DNA from: Pseudomonadota bacterium
GTDB lineage: Bacteria; Pseudomonadota; Alphaproteobacteria; Sphingomonadales; Sphingomonadaceae
Direction of reading: 5' to 3'
Length of the DNA stretch: 64,000 nucleotides
Assembly (NCBI GenBank): GCA_023400405.1
Contig: JAEXFD010000013.1
Span: forward strand, 329,184-393,183
Below the pieces are notes generated by a model, which had not been told where the DNA came from, did not search any database, and saw only the letters and a list, made by a program, of their open reading frames with translations. Both the position numbers and the translations under genes were made by a program. This document shows positions 1-8,178 of this stretch, piece by piece. The first letter of the stretch is position 1. Each line of letters opens with the position of its first letter.

Positions 1-934
1 GAAACTGATGGCCGGCAATTCGAATGCGCCGCTCGCCAAGGCGATCGCCGACTATCTGGAGATTCCGCTCACCCAGGCGAACGTCCGCCGCTTCGCCGAC
101 GAGGAGATCTTCGTCGAGATCCTCGAGAATGTCCGCGGCGAGGACGTGTTCGTGCTCCAGTCGACCAGCTATCCGGCGAACGACAACCTCATGGAGCTGC
201 TGATCATGATCGATGCGCTGAAGCGCGCATCGGCCAAGCGGATCACCGCAGTGCTCCCCTATTTCGGCTATGCCCGGCAGGACCGGAAGCCCGGCCCGCG
301 CACGCCGATCTCGGCCAAGCTCGTCGCCAATCTGGTGACCACCGCGGGGGCGGACCGGGTGCTGTCGGTCGATCTCCATGCCGGGCAGATCCAGGGCTTT
401 TTCGACATCCCGACCGACAATCTCTTCGCCGCGCCGGTGATGAGCGCGGACATCCACAGCCGCTTCCCCGGCCGGCAATGGATGGTCGTCTCGCCCGACG
501 TGGGCGGCGTGGTCCGCGCGCGTGCGCTCGCCAAGCGGCTGGATAACGCGCCGCTGGCGATCGTCGACAAGCGCCGCGAGCGGCCCGGCGAAAGCGAAGT
601 GATGAACATCATCGGCAATGTCGAGGGACGCTTCTGCATCCTGATCGACGACATCGTCGATTCGGCCGGCACGCTGTGCAACGCCGCGGCGGCGCTCAAG
701 GCTTCGGGCGCCGAGGAAGTCGTCGCCTATTGCACCCATGGCGTGCTGTCGGGCGGCGCCGTGGCGCGCGTCGACGGATCGGCGCTGCTCGAGCTGGTGA
801 TCACCGATTCGATCGGCAACCACGCGGTGATCGCCGAAAGCGCCAAGATCCGCCATTTGACGATCGCGCCGCTGCTCGCCGAAGCGATCCGCCGCATCGC
901 CGACGAAACCTCGGTCTCGTCGCTGTTCGACTGA
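1..934 (+). CDS. prs: Ribose-phosphate pyrophosphokinase (5' end cut by window)
   Basis: Makes PRPP from ribose 5-phosphate and ATP, feeding nucleotide, histidine and tryptophan synthesis in the cytosol. The visible protein reads KLMAGNSNAPLAKAI. The first base of the window is the G of the expected ATG start, so only two bases are missing and the full protein would be about 311 aa, the normal family length. Visible family motifs are RQDRK (about residue 94), DLHAGQIQGFF, the PRPP-binding loop ILIDDIVDSAGT (about 214-225) and the C-terminal SVSSLFD. An internal ATG at base 8 would also give a nearly complete protein. A long inverted repeat follows the stop. Confidence 0.96.
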   Translation, partial: KLMAGNSNAPLAKAIADYLEIPLTQANVRRFADEEIFVEILENVRGEDVFVLQSTSYPANDNLMELLIMIDALKRASAKRITAVLPYFGYARQDRKPGPRTPISAKLVANLVTTAGADRVLSVDLHAGQIQGFFDIPTDNLFAAPVMSADIHSRFPGRQWMVVSPDVGGVVRARALAKRLDNAPLAIVDKRRERPGESEVMNIIGNVEGRFCILIDDIVDSAGTLCNAAAALKASGAEEVVAYCTHGVLSGGAVARVDGSALLELVITDSIGNHAVIAESAKIRHLTIAPLLAEAIRRIADETSVSSLFD

Positions 935-941
935 GCGCGGG

Positions 942-1150
942 ACCTCAAAGAGTTCACGCGAAGGCGCGAAGACGCGAAGATTTTTGGCGCAGAGGCGCAG
1001 AGGACGCAGAGAAGGTGCCGCGAAAGCGGCATACAATTCCTCCTCGATCGATTGATGCCTGCGGCGCAAGCAGGGACCGGCCTCTCTGCGTCCTCTGCGC
1101 GAACAAAAATCCTCTTTGAGGCTTCGCGCCTTCGCGTGAACTCAAAAGGT
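942..1150. repeat. Long imperfect palindrome, MITE-like intergenic repeat
   Basis: Two arms of about 70 bp face each other around a core of about 67 bp. The left arm (942-1013) contains gagttcacgcgaaggcgcga, a gatttttg block and cgcagaggacgcagag. The right arm (1081-1150) carries the reverse complements in the same order, with small indels. The element fills the gap between prs and the convergent permease gene and overlaps the last base of the permease stop codon. No protein is convincing here: the short frames crossing it are low-complexity arginine-rich translations of the repeat. It could act as a bidirectional terminator or be a non-autonomous mobile repeat. Confidence 0.8.
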
Positions 1151-2232
1151 CACCCGGCCGGAATCTCCGCATCGCCCTCCGGCGTCCCGATGTCCCCCTC
1201 CGCCACCCATTCGCGCCACAGCAGCACCAGCGCCGCCATCACCGCGGGACCGACGAACAGGCCGAGCAACCCGATCGTCTCGACTCCCCCGACGATGCCG
1301 ATCAGCACCCAGACGAACGGCATCCGCGTCGCGCCGCCGATCAGGCTGGGACGGACGAGGTGGTCGATCACGAAATTGATCGCATAGCCGAGCACGCCGA
1401 CGACGATCGCCGGCACCACCGCGCCCTGGATGAAGAGCAACAGCACCGCGAGAAGCAGCACCACGATCAGGCCGAAGGGGATGATCGAGGCGAGGCCCGA
1501 CCCCAGCCCCATCAGGATCGCATGCGGCACGCCGGCAAAGGCGTAGATGACGCACATCACGATCCCCTGGGCGAGGCCGAGCAGCACCAGCCCGTCGATC
1601 GTGCCGCGCACCGAGGCGAAGATCTGCTGGCCCAGCCGCTGGCCCGCGCTGCCAAAGGCGCGGGTGGCGCCGCGATCGAGCTGGCCCACCACCGAATCGC
1701 GATCACGCAGCAGGAAGAACAGGATCACCACGGTGAAGGCGAACACCACCGCGCTGCGCACCAGGCCATGGGTGAAGGCGCTCGAACGCGGGCGCAGCAC
1801 ATGCGCGTCGAGCCGCGCCAGCTCAGCCGAGGCGGCGGCGCCGGTGAGCAGGTGCGCATTCCACCAGTCGGTAATCTGCGCCGCGCCGAAGGGCAGGGTG
1901 CCGACCCAGGCCGGAACCGGCACGCCATGCTCGCGCGCCTCCGCGATCCACGCCATCACGCCGCGCGCCTCGATCACCGCACGCGGCAGGGCGATCGCCA
2001 GCGGCACGACGATGACGAGCAGCACCGCCGCAGTGAGGATCAGCGCGATCAGCGTGGGCCGATCGCCCAGCGCGGCGAGCAGCCGCACGCGCAGCGGCTC
2101 GACGGCGATGGCGACCACTCCGGCCCAGAGGATCGCCGGCACGAACGCCGCGCCGATCCACGCGGCCGCCAGCGCGATGAGCAGGGCGAGCGCGACGCGG
2201 GCGCGCAATTGGGCAGGCGTGGAACTCGACAT
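1150..2232 (-). CDS. AI-2E family transporter (YdiK/PerM-like permease)
   Basis: A 360-aa polytopic inner-membrane protein of the AI-2 exporter superfamily, whose members move small solutes or ions; the substrate cannot be read from sequence. An N-terminal pair of hydrophobic helices (VALALLIALAAAWIGAAF and a following one) is followed by a polar middle region, then a cluster of C-terminal helices that includes IIPFGLIVVLLLAVLLLF. I chose the ATG at 2232 (MSSSTPAQLRARVA) because the open frame further upstream is not hydrophobic and runs into the divergent gene's promoter area. It is convergent with prs across the long palindrome and divergent from the monooxygenase-like gene. Confidence 0.82.
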   Translation of the reverse strand: MSSSTPAQLRARVALALLIALAAAWIGAAFVPAILWAGVVAIAVEPLRVRLLAALGDRPTLIALILTAAVLLVIVVPLAIALPRAVIEARGVMAWIAEAREHGVPVPAWVGTLPFGAAQITDWWNAHLLTGAAASAELARLDAHVLRPRSSAFTHGLVRSAVVFAFTVVILFFLLRDRDSVVGQLDRGATRAFGSAGQRLGQQIFASVRGTIDGLVLLGLAQGIVMCVIYAFAGVPHAILMGLGSGLASIIPFGLIVVLLLAVLLLFIQGAVVPAIVVGVLGYAINFVIDHLVRPSLIGGATRMPFVWVLIGIVGGVETIGLLGLFVGPAVMAALVLLWREWVAEGDIGTPEGDAEIPAG

Positions 2233-2335
2233 CGACGGTTTTCCCCTGATCGTCGCTTCAGGCATGCCGCCCGCCGCCGCATTCGGCAATGGCGCAGGAT
2301 TGCGCGGGCAGCCAAAAGGCGCCATCGAGACGATC

Positions 2336-2659
2336 ATGGGGGAGAGCAGGAGCGGCCAGATCGCAGTGATCTTCGTCTCCGAACGCACGTTCGAAGACGA
2401 TGCGGGCTATGCCGAAGCCGCCGCGGCGATGGCGGCACTTGCGGCGCAGCAGCCTGGCTATCGCGGTGCCGACGATGCGCGTGGCGACGATCGCATCGGC
2501 ATCACGGTGAGCTATTGGGCAGACGAGGCGAGCGCCATCGCCTGGCGGCAGCACCCCGAACATGCCGCGATCCGCGAGCGCGGGCGCGGCCTCTGGTATC
2601 GCTGGTACGCCCTCCATGTCGCCGAGATCGGGCGCAGCTATGGCTGGGCGCGCGGATGA
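2336..2659 (+). CDS. Antibiotic biosynthesis monooxygenase (ABM) domain protein
   Basis: A 107-aa dimeric alpha/beta-barrel type protein of the ABM/EthD-like fold. Core sequence includes IAVIFVSERTFEDDAGYAEA and a C-terminal W-rich stretch (GLWYRWYALHVAEIGRSYGW) typical of this group, with an AIAWRQHPEH helix. The family includes small oxygenases and heme-degrading relatives, but also many proteins without known activity, so the substrate is unassigned. Its stop overlaps the ATG of the following MFS gene by 4 bp (ATGA), so the two are probably co-translated. That pairing hints at modification plus export of a small molecule, which is inference only. Confidence 0.78.
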   Translation: MGESRSGQIAVIFVSERTFEDDAGYAEAAAAMAALAAQQPGYRGADDARGDDRIGITVSYWADEASAIAWRQHPEHAAIRERGRGLWYRWYALHVAEIGRSYGWARG

Positions 2660-3939
2660 GGCCGCTGGCGCTCAACCGCAATTTCGCGCTGCTCTTCACC
2701 GTGATGCTGACGATCGCCGCGGGCAACACCGCGCTGCAATCGATCCTGCCGGCGCTCGGCCGCTCGCTGCACGCGCCCGACAGCGTGGTCGCGGCGGTCT
2801 TCTCGGTCTCGGCGCTGCTCTGGGTGATCGCGGCGCCCTTCTGGGCCAATCGATCGGACCGGCATGGCCGGCGCGCGATGGTGCTGCTCGGCCTGGCGGG
2901 GTTCACCGTATCGCAGGCGCTGTGCGGCGTCTTCCTGATGCTGGGGATCAACGGCGTGCTGGCGCCGGCGGCGACCTTCGCCGCCTTCGTCGTCGGGCGC
3001 ATGCTCTATGGCGGCTTCGGTTCGGCGGCGCCGCCCGCGGTCCAGGCGATCGTTGCCGGCCAGACCAGCCGCGACCAGCGCACCCGCGCGCTCACCCTGC
3101 TCGCCTCCGCCTTCGGGCTGGGCACGATCCTGGGGCCGGCCATCGCGCCCTATCTCGTGCTCGGCCGGCTGTGGCAGGGCGGGCCACTGGTCGGCCTGGC
3201 CGGGCCGGCATTCATCGCCAGCCTGATCGGGGTCGTGATCTGGGCGATGGTCGCCCGGCTGCTGCCGCGCGACGAAGGCGACGGCCATGGCGCGGCGATC
3301 TCCTATCCCTCGATCGGCGGCCAGGGGACCGGCGCGACGGTGACCGCCGCCACTGCCGAACCGAGCCAGCCGGTCCGTTATTTCGACCCGCGCATCCGGG
3401 CCTGGATCGTGGCCGGACTGATCGTCGGCCATGCCCAGGCGATGACCGGGCAGACGATCGGCTTCCTGCTGATCGACCGGCTGCGCCTCTCGCCGCTCGA
3501 CGCGCTCCAGCCGACCGGGCTGGTGCTGATGATCGGCGCGGGATCGTCGCTGCTCGCGCAATGGGGTCTGATTCCGCTGCTCGACCTCAAGCCGCGCGCT
3601 CTGGTGCTCTCCGGCACGGCGATCGCGATGGCCGGGTGCGCCGCGATCGCGGCGGCCGGGTCGCTCTACGGGATTGCGCTCGGCTATGCGCTGACGGCGC
3701 TCGGCATCGGCCTGGCGCGGCCGGGCTTCACGGCGGGCGCGTCGCTCGCGGTCGGGCGCGAAACGCAGGGATCGGTGGCGGGCAAGGTGACGTCGGTGAA
3801 CGGCGCCGCCTTCGTGCTCGGGCCTTCGATCGGAGTCGGGCTGTACCAGCTCTGGGGACCGCTACCCTATCTGGCGGCCGCAGGCGCGCTGGGCGGCCTG
3901 CTGGCTTATGCCTGGCTGGCGACGCGGGGGCGGCGCTGA
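2656..3939 (+). CDS. MFS transporter, drug:H+ antiporter type
   Basis: A 427-aa major facilitator with about 12 hydrophobic segments. The signature loop between helices 2 and 3 is visible as WANRSDRHGRRAMVLLGLAG (about residue 65), and a longer polar linker lies between the two halves (around RDEGDGHGAAISYPSIGGQG). The start is the ATG overlapping the upstream stop. The pattern resembles TetA/Bcr-like efflux pumps. The substrate is unknown, and the coupled ABM-domain gene is the only contextual clue. Confidence 0.85.
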   Translation: MRPLALNRNFALLFTVMLTIAAGNTALQSILPALGRSLHAPDSVVAAVFSVSALLWVIAAPFWANRSDRHGRRAMVLLGLAGFTVSQALCGVFLMLGINGVLAPAATFAAFVVGRMLYGGFGSAAPPAVQAIVAGQTSRDQRTRALTLLASAFGLGTILGPAIAPYLVLGRLWQGGPLVGLAGPAFIASLIGVVIWAMVARLLPRDEGDGHGAAISYPSIGGQGTGATVTAATAEPSQPVRYFDPRIRAWIVAGLIVGHAQAMTGQTIGFLLIDRLRLSPLDALQPTGLVLMIGAGSSLLAQWGLIPLLDLKPRALVLSGTAIAMAGCAAIAAAGSLYGIALGYALTALGIGLARPGFTAGASLAVGRETQGSVAGKVTSVNGAAFVLGPSIGVGLYQLWGPLPYLAAAGALGGLLAYAWLATRGRR

Positions 3940-3984
3940 CGGCATTCCTCCCCCGGCACGCAGGCGCCGGGGGAGGAAGCCCGA

Positions 3985-6279
3985 TCAGTCATAGGCCTTG
4001 GGCCCGCGGCTCTGGAGCATGCCCGGCGCGATGAAGCCGATCGGCTGGATCGCGGAGGCCTGCTGCTTGAGCCGCCCCGACATCGCCTGATATTCGGTCT
4101 CCATCTCGGGCGTCACCGTCGCGCGCGAGTCCTTCAGCGCTTCCTCGAAATGCGCCATCGTCACTTCGCGCGCCTCGAGCGACTGGCGCAGCGCGACCAG
4201 GCCAGCGCGGCGGACCACGTCCTCCAGGTCGGCGCCGGTATAGCGCTCGGTCTGATCGGCGACCGCCTGCAGATCGACATCGGCGGCGAGCGGCATCTTC
4301 GCCGTCTGGATGCGCAGGATGCGCTCGCGCCCCGCCGCATCGGGCACGCCGACATAGACGAGCTCGTCGAACCGGCCCGGGCGGAGCAGCGCCGGATCGA
4401 CCAGGTTCGGCCGGTTGGTCGCGCCGATCACCACCACCGACTGGAGCTCCTCAAGCCCGTCCATCTCGGCGAGGATGGTGTTGACCACCCGCTCGGTCGC
4501 TTGGGGCTCGCCCAGGCCGCCGCCACGCGCCGGCACCAGCGAATCGAGTTCGTCGATGAAGATCACGCACGGCGCGACCTGGCGGGCACGCGCGAACAGC
4601 CGGGCGATCTGCTGCTCGCTCTCGCCATACCATTTGCTGAGCAGGTCGCTCGACTTGGTGGCGATGAAGTTCGCCTCCGCCTCGCGCGCCACGGCCTTGG
4701 CGAGCAGCGTCTTGCCGGTGCCGGGCGGGCCGTAGAGCAGGAAGCCCTTGGCCGGGCGGATGCCGAGCCGGCGGAACGCATCCGGGTCCTTCAAGGGCAG
4801 CTCGACGCCTTCCTTGAGCCGCATCTGCGCCTCGTCGAGCCCGCCGACATCCTCCCAGCGGACGCGCGGCGCCTCGACCATCACTTCGCGCATGGCGGAA
4901 GGCTGGACGCGCTTCAGCGCCTCGAGGAAATCCTCGCGGGTGACGGCAAGCGTATCGAGCACCTCGGGGGGGATCGTCCCTTCCTCGAGGTTGAGCCGCG
5001 GCATGATCCGGCGCACGGCCTCGATCGCCGCCTCGCGGGCGAGTGCCGAGAGATCGGCGCCGACAAAGCCGTAGGTGGTGCGGGCAAGCTCGCCCAGATC
5101 GACCTTGTCGCCGAGCGGCATGCCGCGAGTGTGGATGCCGAGGATCTCGCGCCGCCCGCGCTCGTCCGGCACGCCGACGACGATCTCGCGATCGAACCGG
5201 CCGGGTCGGCGGAGCGCCTCGTCGATCGCATCGGGGCGATTGGTGGCGGCGATGACGACGATGTTGGCCCGCGCCTCCAGCCCGTCCATCAGCGTCAGCA
5301 GCTGGGCGACCAACCGCTTCTCCGCCTCGCCCGAGACCTGGCCGCGCTTGGGCGCGATCGAATCGATCTCGTCGATGAAGACGATCGACGGCGCCGACTT
5401 GGCGGCTTCCTCGAAGATCTGGCGGAGCCGGCCCTCGGACTCGCCATAGGCCGAGCCCATGATCTCGGGACCGTTGATCAGGAAGAACTGCGCATCGCTT
5501 TCGTTCGCCACCGCGCGCGCGAGACGCGTCTTTCCGGTGCCGGGCGGGCCGTGGAGCAGCACGCCCTTGGGCGGATCGACGCCCAGGCGCTGGAAGAGCT
5601 CGGGATAGCGGAGCGGCAGCTCGACCATCTCGCGCAGCTGGTCGATCGTCGCGGCCATGCCGCCGATATCGTCATAGGTGACGTCGGCGCGGCGCGCGTC
5701 GCCCGAGGCCTCCTCATATTCGGGGCGCAGCTCGACTTCGGTATTCTCGTCGATATGGACGATGCCCTTGGGGCTGGCGCTGACCACGGTCAGGCGGATT
5801 TCCTGGAGCGCATAGGCCGGCGCGCGCAGGAACTGCTGGACGTGCGGCGGGATGTCGGTGCGCTGCTGGCCGGCGGTGGCGACGACGTCGCCCTGGGCGA
5901 GCGGGCGCTGGAAGAAGGTCCGCTTCAACGCCTCGCCGCTGCCCTGGAGCCGCAGATTCTGCTGCGCGGGCGCGAACACGACTCGAGTCGCCGGCTTGGA
6001 CACCGCCTTGCGGATCTCGACGAAATCGCCCGAGCCGACGCCGGCATTGGCGCGCTGCAGGCCGTCGATGCGCAGCAGCTCGAGCCCCTCGTCCTCGGCA
6101 TAGGGCAGCACGGCGCGCGCCGGGGTGCTGCGCTTGCCGACGATCTCGATCGCATCGCCTTCGGTGATGCCGAGCCGCGCCATCAGCGCGCGCGGGATAT
6201 GCGCAAGGCCGCGGCCGCTGTCTTCGGGCCGCGAATTGGCAACCTGCAGCCTGGTGGGCTGGGTTTCGTCGTCCGCCAT
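3985..6279 (-). CDS. Cdc48/p97 (VCP)-like tandem AAA+ ATPase
   Basis: A 764-aa protein with the full archaeal/eukaryotic Cdc48 layout: an N-terminal double-psi barrel region (about 1-100), a second N subdomain, then two AAA modules. AAA1 has Walker A GPPGTGKT (about 244-251) and Walker B IVFIDEID. AAA2 has Walker A GPPGTGKT (about 517-524) and Walker B VIFIDELD. Both have arginine-finger regions of the form RRPGRFDRE / LRPGRFDEL. Family members form hexameric unfoldases. I chose MADDETQPT because a GGAG lies 8 nt upstream; an ATG 8 codons earlier is possible. It is monocistronic and divergent from a LysR gene. Confidence 0.93.
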   Translation of the reverse strand: MADDETQPTRLQVANSRPEDSGRGLAHIPRALMARLGITEGDAIEIVGKRSTPARAVLPYAEDEGLELLRIDGLQRANAGVGSGDFVEIRKAVSKPATRVVFAPAQQNLRLQGSGEALKRTFFQRPLAQGDVVATAGQQRTDIPPHVQQFLRAPAYALQEIRLTVVSASPKGIVHIDENTEVELRPEYEEASGDARRADVTYDDIGGMAATIDQLREMVELPLRYPELFQRLGVDPPKGVLLHGPPGTGKTRLARAVANESDAQFFLINGPEIMGSAYGESEGRLRQIFEEAAKSAPSIVFIDEIDSIAPKRGQVSGEAEKRLVAQLLTLMDGLEARANIVVIAATNRPDAIDEALRRPGRFDREIVVGVPDERGRREILGIHTRGMPLGDKVDLGELARTTYGFVGADLSALAREAAIEAVRRIMPRLNLEEGTIPPEVLDTLAVTREDFLEALKRVQPSAMREVMVEAPRVRWEDVGGLDEAQMRLKEGVELPLKDPDAFRRLGIRPAKGFLLYGPPGTGKTLLAKAVAREAEANFIATKSSDLLSKWYGESEQQIARLFARARQVAPCVIFIDELDSLVPARGGGLGEPQATERVVNTILAEMDGLEELQSVVVIGATNRPNLVDPALLRPGRFDELVYVGVPDAAGRERILRIQTAKMPLAADVDLQAVADQTERYTGADLEDVVRRAGLVALRQSLEAREVTMAHFEEALKDSRATVTPEMETEYQAMSGRLKQQASAIQPIGFIAPGMLQSRGPKAYD

Positions 6280-6577
6280 GTTGTTGTCTCCAGGCACGGG
6301 CATGAAGCGCGGAACCTAGGGATCGGTTGCACAAAAAAAAGGCCGATCGCGAGGACCGGCCGGGAAAGTTTTAGGAGAGGATGCCTGAAAGGCGGGTTCT
6401 ATGTGCGCCGCGGCGAAAGTTTGTGCAAGTGCGAAAAGATTGCTGCGTGATTGCGCGTATTGCAATCGGTTACACCCGCGACCATAATGGCAGCCTGGAA
6501 GGGGGATTGATCTCCGTGTCGGACGCTGTCTCGCCGCGGGACGCCCTTGCTGCGGCGCAACAAATCGAGAGCAGTGA
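6280..6577. other. Divergent intergenic region between the AAA ATPase and LysR genes
   Basis: This 298-bp gap has no credible ORF. It contains an A-tract at 6333-6341, a GC-rich partial dyad (ggccgatcgcgaggaccggcc), the relatively AT-rich stretch 6411-6475, and an ATTGC-N7-GCAAT dyad. It must carry the promoters for both flanking genes, but I could not place sigma-70 boxes confidently. Confidence 0.6.
6450..6466. promoter_or_regulatory. Candidate LysR-type operator (ATTGC-N7-GCAAT)
   Basis: A perfect 5-bp dyad, ATTGC GCGTATT GCAAT, contains the T-N11-A core that LysR-type regulators usually recognise. It lies 111 bp before the LysR start and about 170 bp from the divergent AAA ATPase start, a usual place for an autoregulatory site. 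The motif fits established LTTR-box rules. Binding by the adjacent regulator is inferred. Confidence 0.4.
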
Positions 6578-7471
6578 ATGCGACGACTTCCTCCCCTGAC
6601 GGCGATCGAGGCGTTCGTGCAAGTGGCGCGGCTGGGCTCGATCAAGGCGGCGGCGGAGGAGCTCGCCCTGTCGTCCCCCGCGCTCAGCCGGCGTGTCCAG
6701 GCACTCGAACGATTCATCGGCAAGCCACTGTTCGAGCGGCGCCACCAGGCACTGAAGCTCAACGACGATGGCGAGCGGCTGCTGGCGCTGATCGCCCCCG
6801 CGCTCGACGCGATGACCGACGCCGTCGAGGCGATGACCAGCGGCACCGAGCTGCTCCGCCTGCGCCTGGGCGTCCTGCCGCTCTACGCGACCCAGCAATT
6901 GCTGCCACGCCTGCCCGAGCTCAAGCGCCGGCACCCGGAGCTTCATCTCGACGTCGATACCGCCGGCTATGGCGTGGCGCGACTCGGCGACGGGCTCGAC
7001 GCGGCGATCGTCATCGCGCGCGACATCGATCCGGGCCTTTATGCCAAGCGGCTGGACCGCAACCGTGTCCATGTGATCGGCGCCAAGTCGCTGGTCGAGG
7101 GTCCCGACGCCGTCCGCCAGCCGCGCGATCTTTCGCGGCTCACCGCGCTCGTCCATCGCGATATGCCCGACACCTTCACGGCCTGGCGGATGGCCGCAGG
7201 CGTGCCCGATCTCGAGCCGCTGGCGATCGACCATTTCGATTCGGGCAATCTGATGCTCGAAGCCGCCGCGCAGGGGCTCGGCGTCGCCTTCATGCTCGAA
7301 TCGCATTTCGAGGCGGCGCGCGACGAGCGGCTGGTCCAGCTGTTCGACGTGACCGTCGAGAGCCAGTACAGCTATTGGTTCGTCTGCCGCCCGCGCGCGC
7401 TGTCGCAGCGCCCGGTCAAGATCTTCCATGACTGGCTGATCGAGGCGATGGACGCGCAGGGGCTGGATTGA
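6578..7471 (+). CDS. LysR-family transcriptional regulator (GcvA-like)
   Basis: A 297-aa regulator. The N-terminal winged helix-turn-helix covers residues 1-60, with the recognition region SIKAAAEELALSSPALSRRV. It is followed by a LysR substrate-binding domain of two alpha/beta lobes. The early sequence PPLTAIEAFVQVARLGS and the overall spacing resemble the GcvA/AmpR branch. It is transcribed divergently from the Cdc48-like ATPase gene, and the shared intergenic region has an LTTR-box-like dyad. The effector and targets are unknown. Confidence 0.9.
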   Translation: MRRLPPLTAIEAFVQVARLGSIKAAAEELALSSPALSRRVQALERFIGKPLFERRHQALKLNDDGERLLALIAPALDAMTDAVEAMTSGTELLRLRLGVLPLYATQQLLPRLPELKRRHPELHLDVDTAGYGVARLGDGLDAAIVIARDIDPGLYAKRLDRNRVHVIGAKSLVEGPDAVRQPRDLSRLTALVHRDMPDTFTAWRMAAGVPDLEPLAIDHFDSGNLMLEAAAQGLGVAFMLESHFEAARDERLVQLFDVTVESQYSYWFVCRPRALSQRPVKIFHDWLIEAMDAQGLD

Positions 7472-7501
7472 AGTCTGTCTTCGCCGAGCTGAAACAGGCT
7501 C

Positions 7502-7577
7502 GGCACCGGCCGCTCCCCCACCCGTCTTCCCACAGAATAATGTCGATGGGAGGCCGGGTGGGGGAGCGGGCCGGTGC
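7502..7577. repeat. Palindromic repeat with 23-nt arms between convergent genes
   Basis: The left arm 7502-7524 (ggcaccggccgctcccccac, continuing ccg) pairs with the right arm 7554-7577, which has one extra G; the loop is 29 nt. The arms match at every other position. It lies between the LysR gene and the convergent cyclophilin gene and could serve as a bidirectional terminator. Its GC-rich form resembles the repetitive extragenic palindromes common in sphingomonads. Confidence 0.75.
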
Positions 7578-7580
7578 CGC

Positions 7581-7602
7581 GAATGCGCCGCTAGGCGCAT
7601 TC
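7581..7602. terminator. Perfect 9-bp hairpin downstream of the cyclophilin gene
   Basis: GAATGCGCC / GGCGCATTC form a perfect 9-bp stem around a 4-nt loop, just past the cyclophilin stop on the minus strand. No clear T-run follows on either strand, so intrinsic termination is possible but not certain. It may work together with the larger palindrome next to it. Confidence 0.5.
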
Positions 7603-7612
7603 CAAACCGATC

Positions 7613-8068
7613 TTACGCTTCGGTGCGCACCTTGACGATCTTGCCGGGATTCGCCGGCGGCTCGCCCTTCGGCAGCGCATCGACATGCTCCATGCCTTCG
7701 GTGACAACGCCCCAGACGGTGTACTGGCCGTCGAGGAAGGTCGCATCGTCGAGGCAGATGAAGAACTGCGAATTGGCGCTGTTCGGATCCATCGTGCGCG
7801 CCATCGAGCACACGCCGCGGACGTGCGGCTCGCGGCTGAATTCCTGCGGCAGGTTGGGCAGCTTCGATCCGCCCATGCCGGTGCCCGAAGGATCGCCGCC
7901 CTGCGCCATGAAGCCGTCGATCACCCGGTGGAAGACGACACCGTCGTAAAAGCCCTCATCGGCAAGCGTGGCGATCCGCTCGACATGCTTGGGGGCGAGA
8001 TCGGGACGCAGCTGGATGCGGACATCGCCGGTTTCGAGGGTCATCACGAGCTGGGTGGGTTCGGACAA
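7613..8068 (-). CDS. Peptidyl-prolyl cis-trans isomerase, cyclophilin type
   Basis: A 151-aa single-domain cyclophilin without signal peptide, so cytosolic (PpiB-like). Core motifs are GVVFHRVIDGFMAQGGDPSG (catalytic FHRV with the conserved Arg) and NSANSQFFICLDDATFLDGQ, and the region aligning with the usual W/H active-site position reads YTVWGVV. It catalyses prolyl isomerisation during folding. It is divergent from mgtE across a gap of about 110 bp. Confidence 0.95.
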   Translation of the reverse strand: MSEPTQLVMTLETGDVRIQLRPDLAPKHVERIATLADEGFYDGVVFHRVIDGFMAQGGDPSGTGMGGSKLPNLPQEFSREPHVRGVCSMARTMDPNSANSQFFICLDDATFLDGQYTVWGVVTEGMEHVDALPKGEPPANPGKIVKVRTEA

Positions 8069-8178
8069 AGGGGTACTCCTGACTGGGTTTGCGCCGCCCT
8101 AGGCGCGCTTGCCACGACTTGCAAATCGCTTTCGGCAATGGCAGCGGCAAGTGCACGGGCCACCAGCGAGGTCGAACC

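Noticed and set aside
1360..2659. Very long open frames on the plus strand across the permease gene
   Set aside because: Composition is His/Arg/Gln-rich and anti-parallel to the conserved permease; these are shadows of high-GC codon bias.
2656..3939. ABM-domain gene plus MFS gene as a biosynthesis-and-export cluster for a natural product
   Set aside because: Only two genes with no synthase, regulator or resistance gene nearby; a generic efflux pair is the simpler reading.
4150..6450. A 766-codon open frame opposite the Cdc48-like gene
   Set aside because: Repetitive Arg/Leu/Gly/Asp composition with no motifs; it is the antisense of a strongly conserved AAA ATPase.
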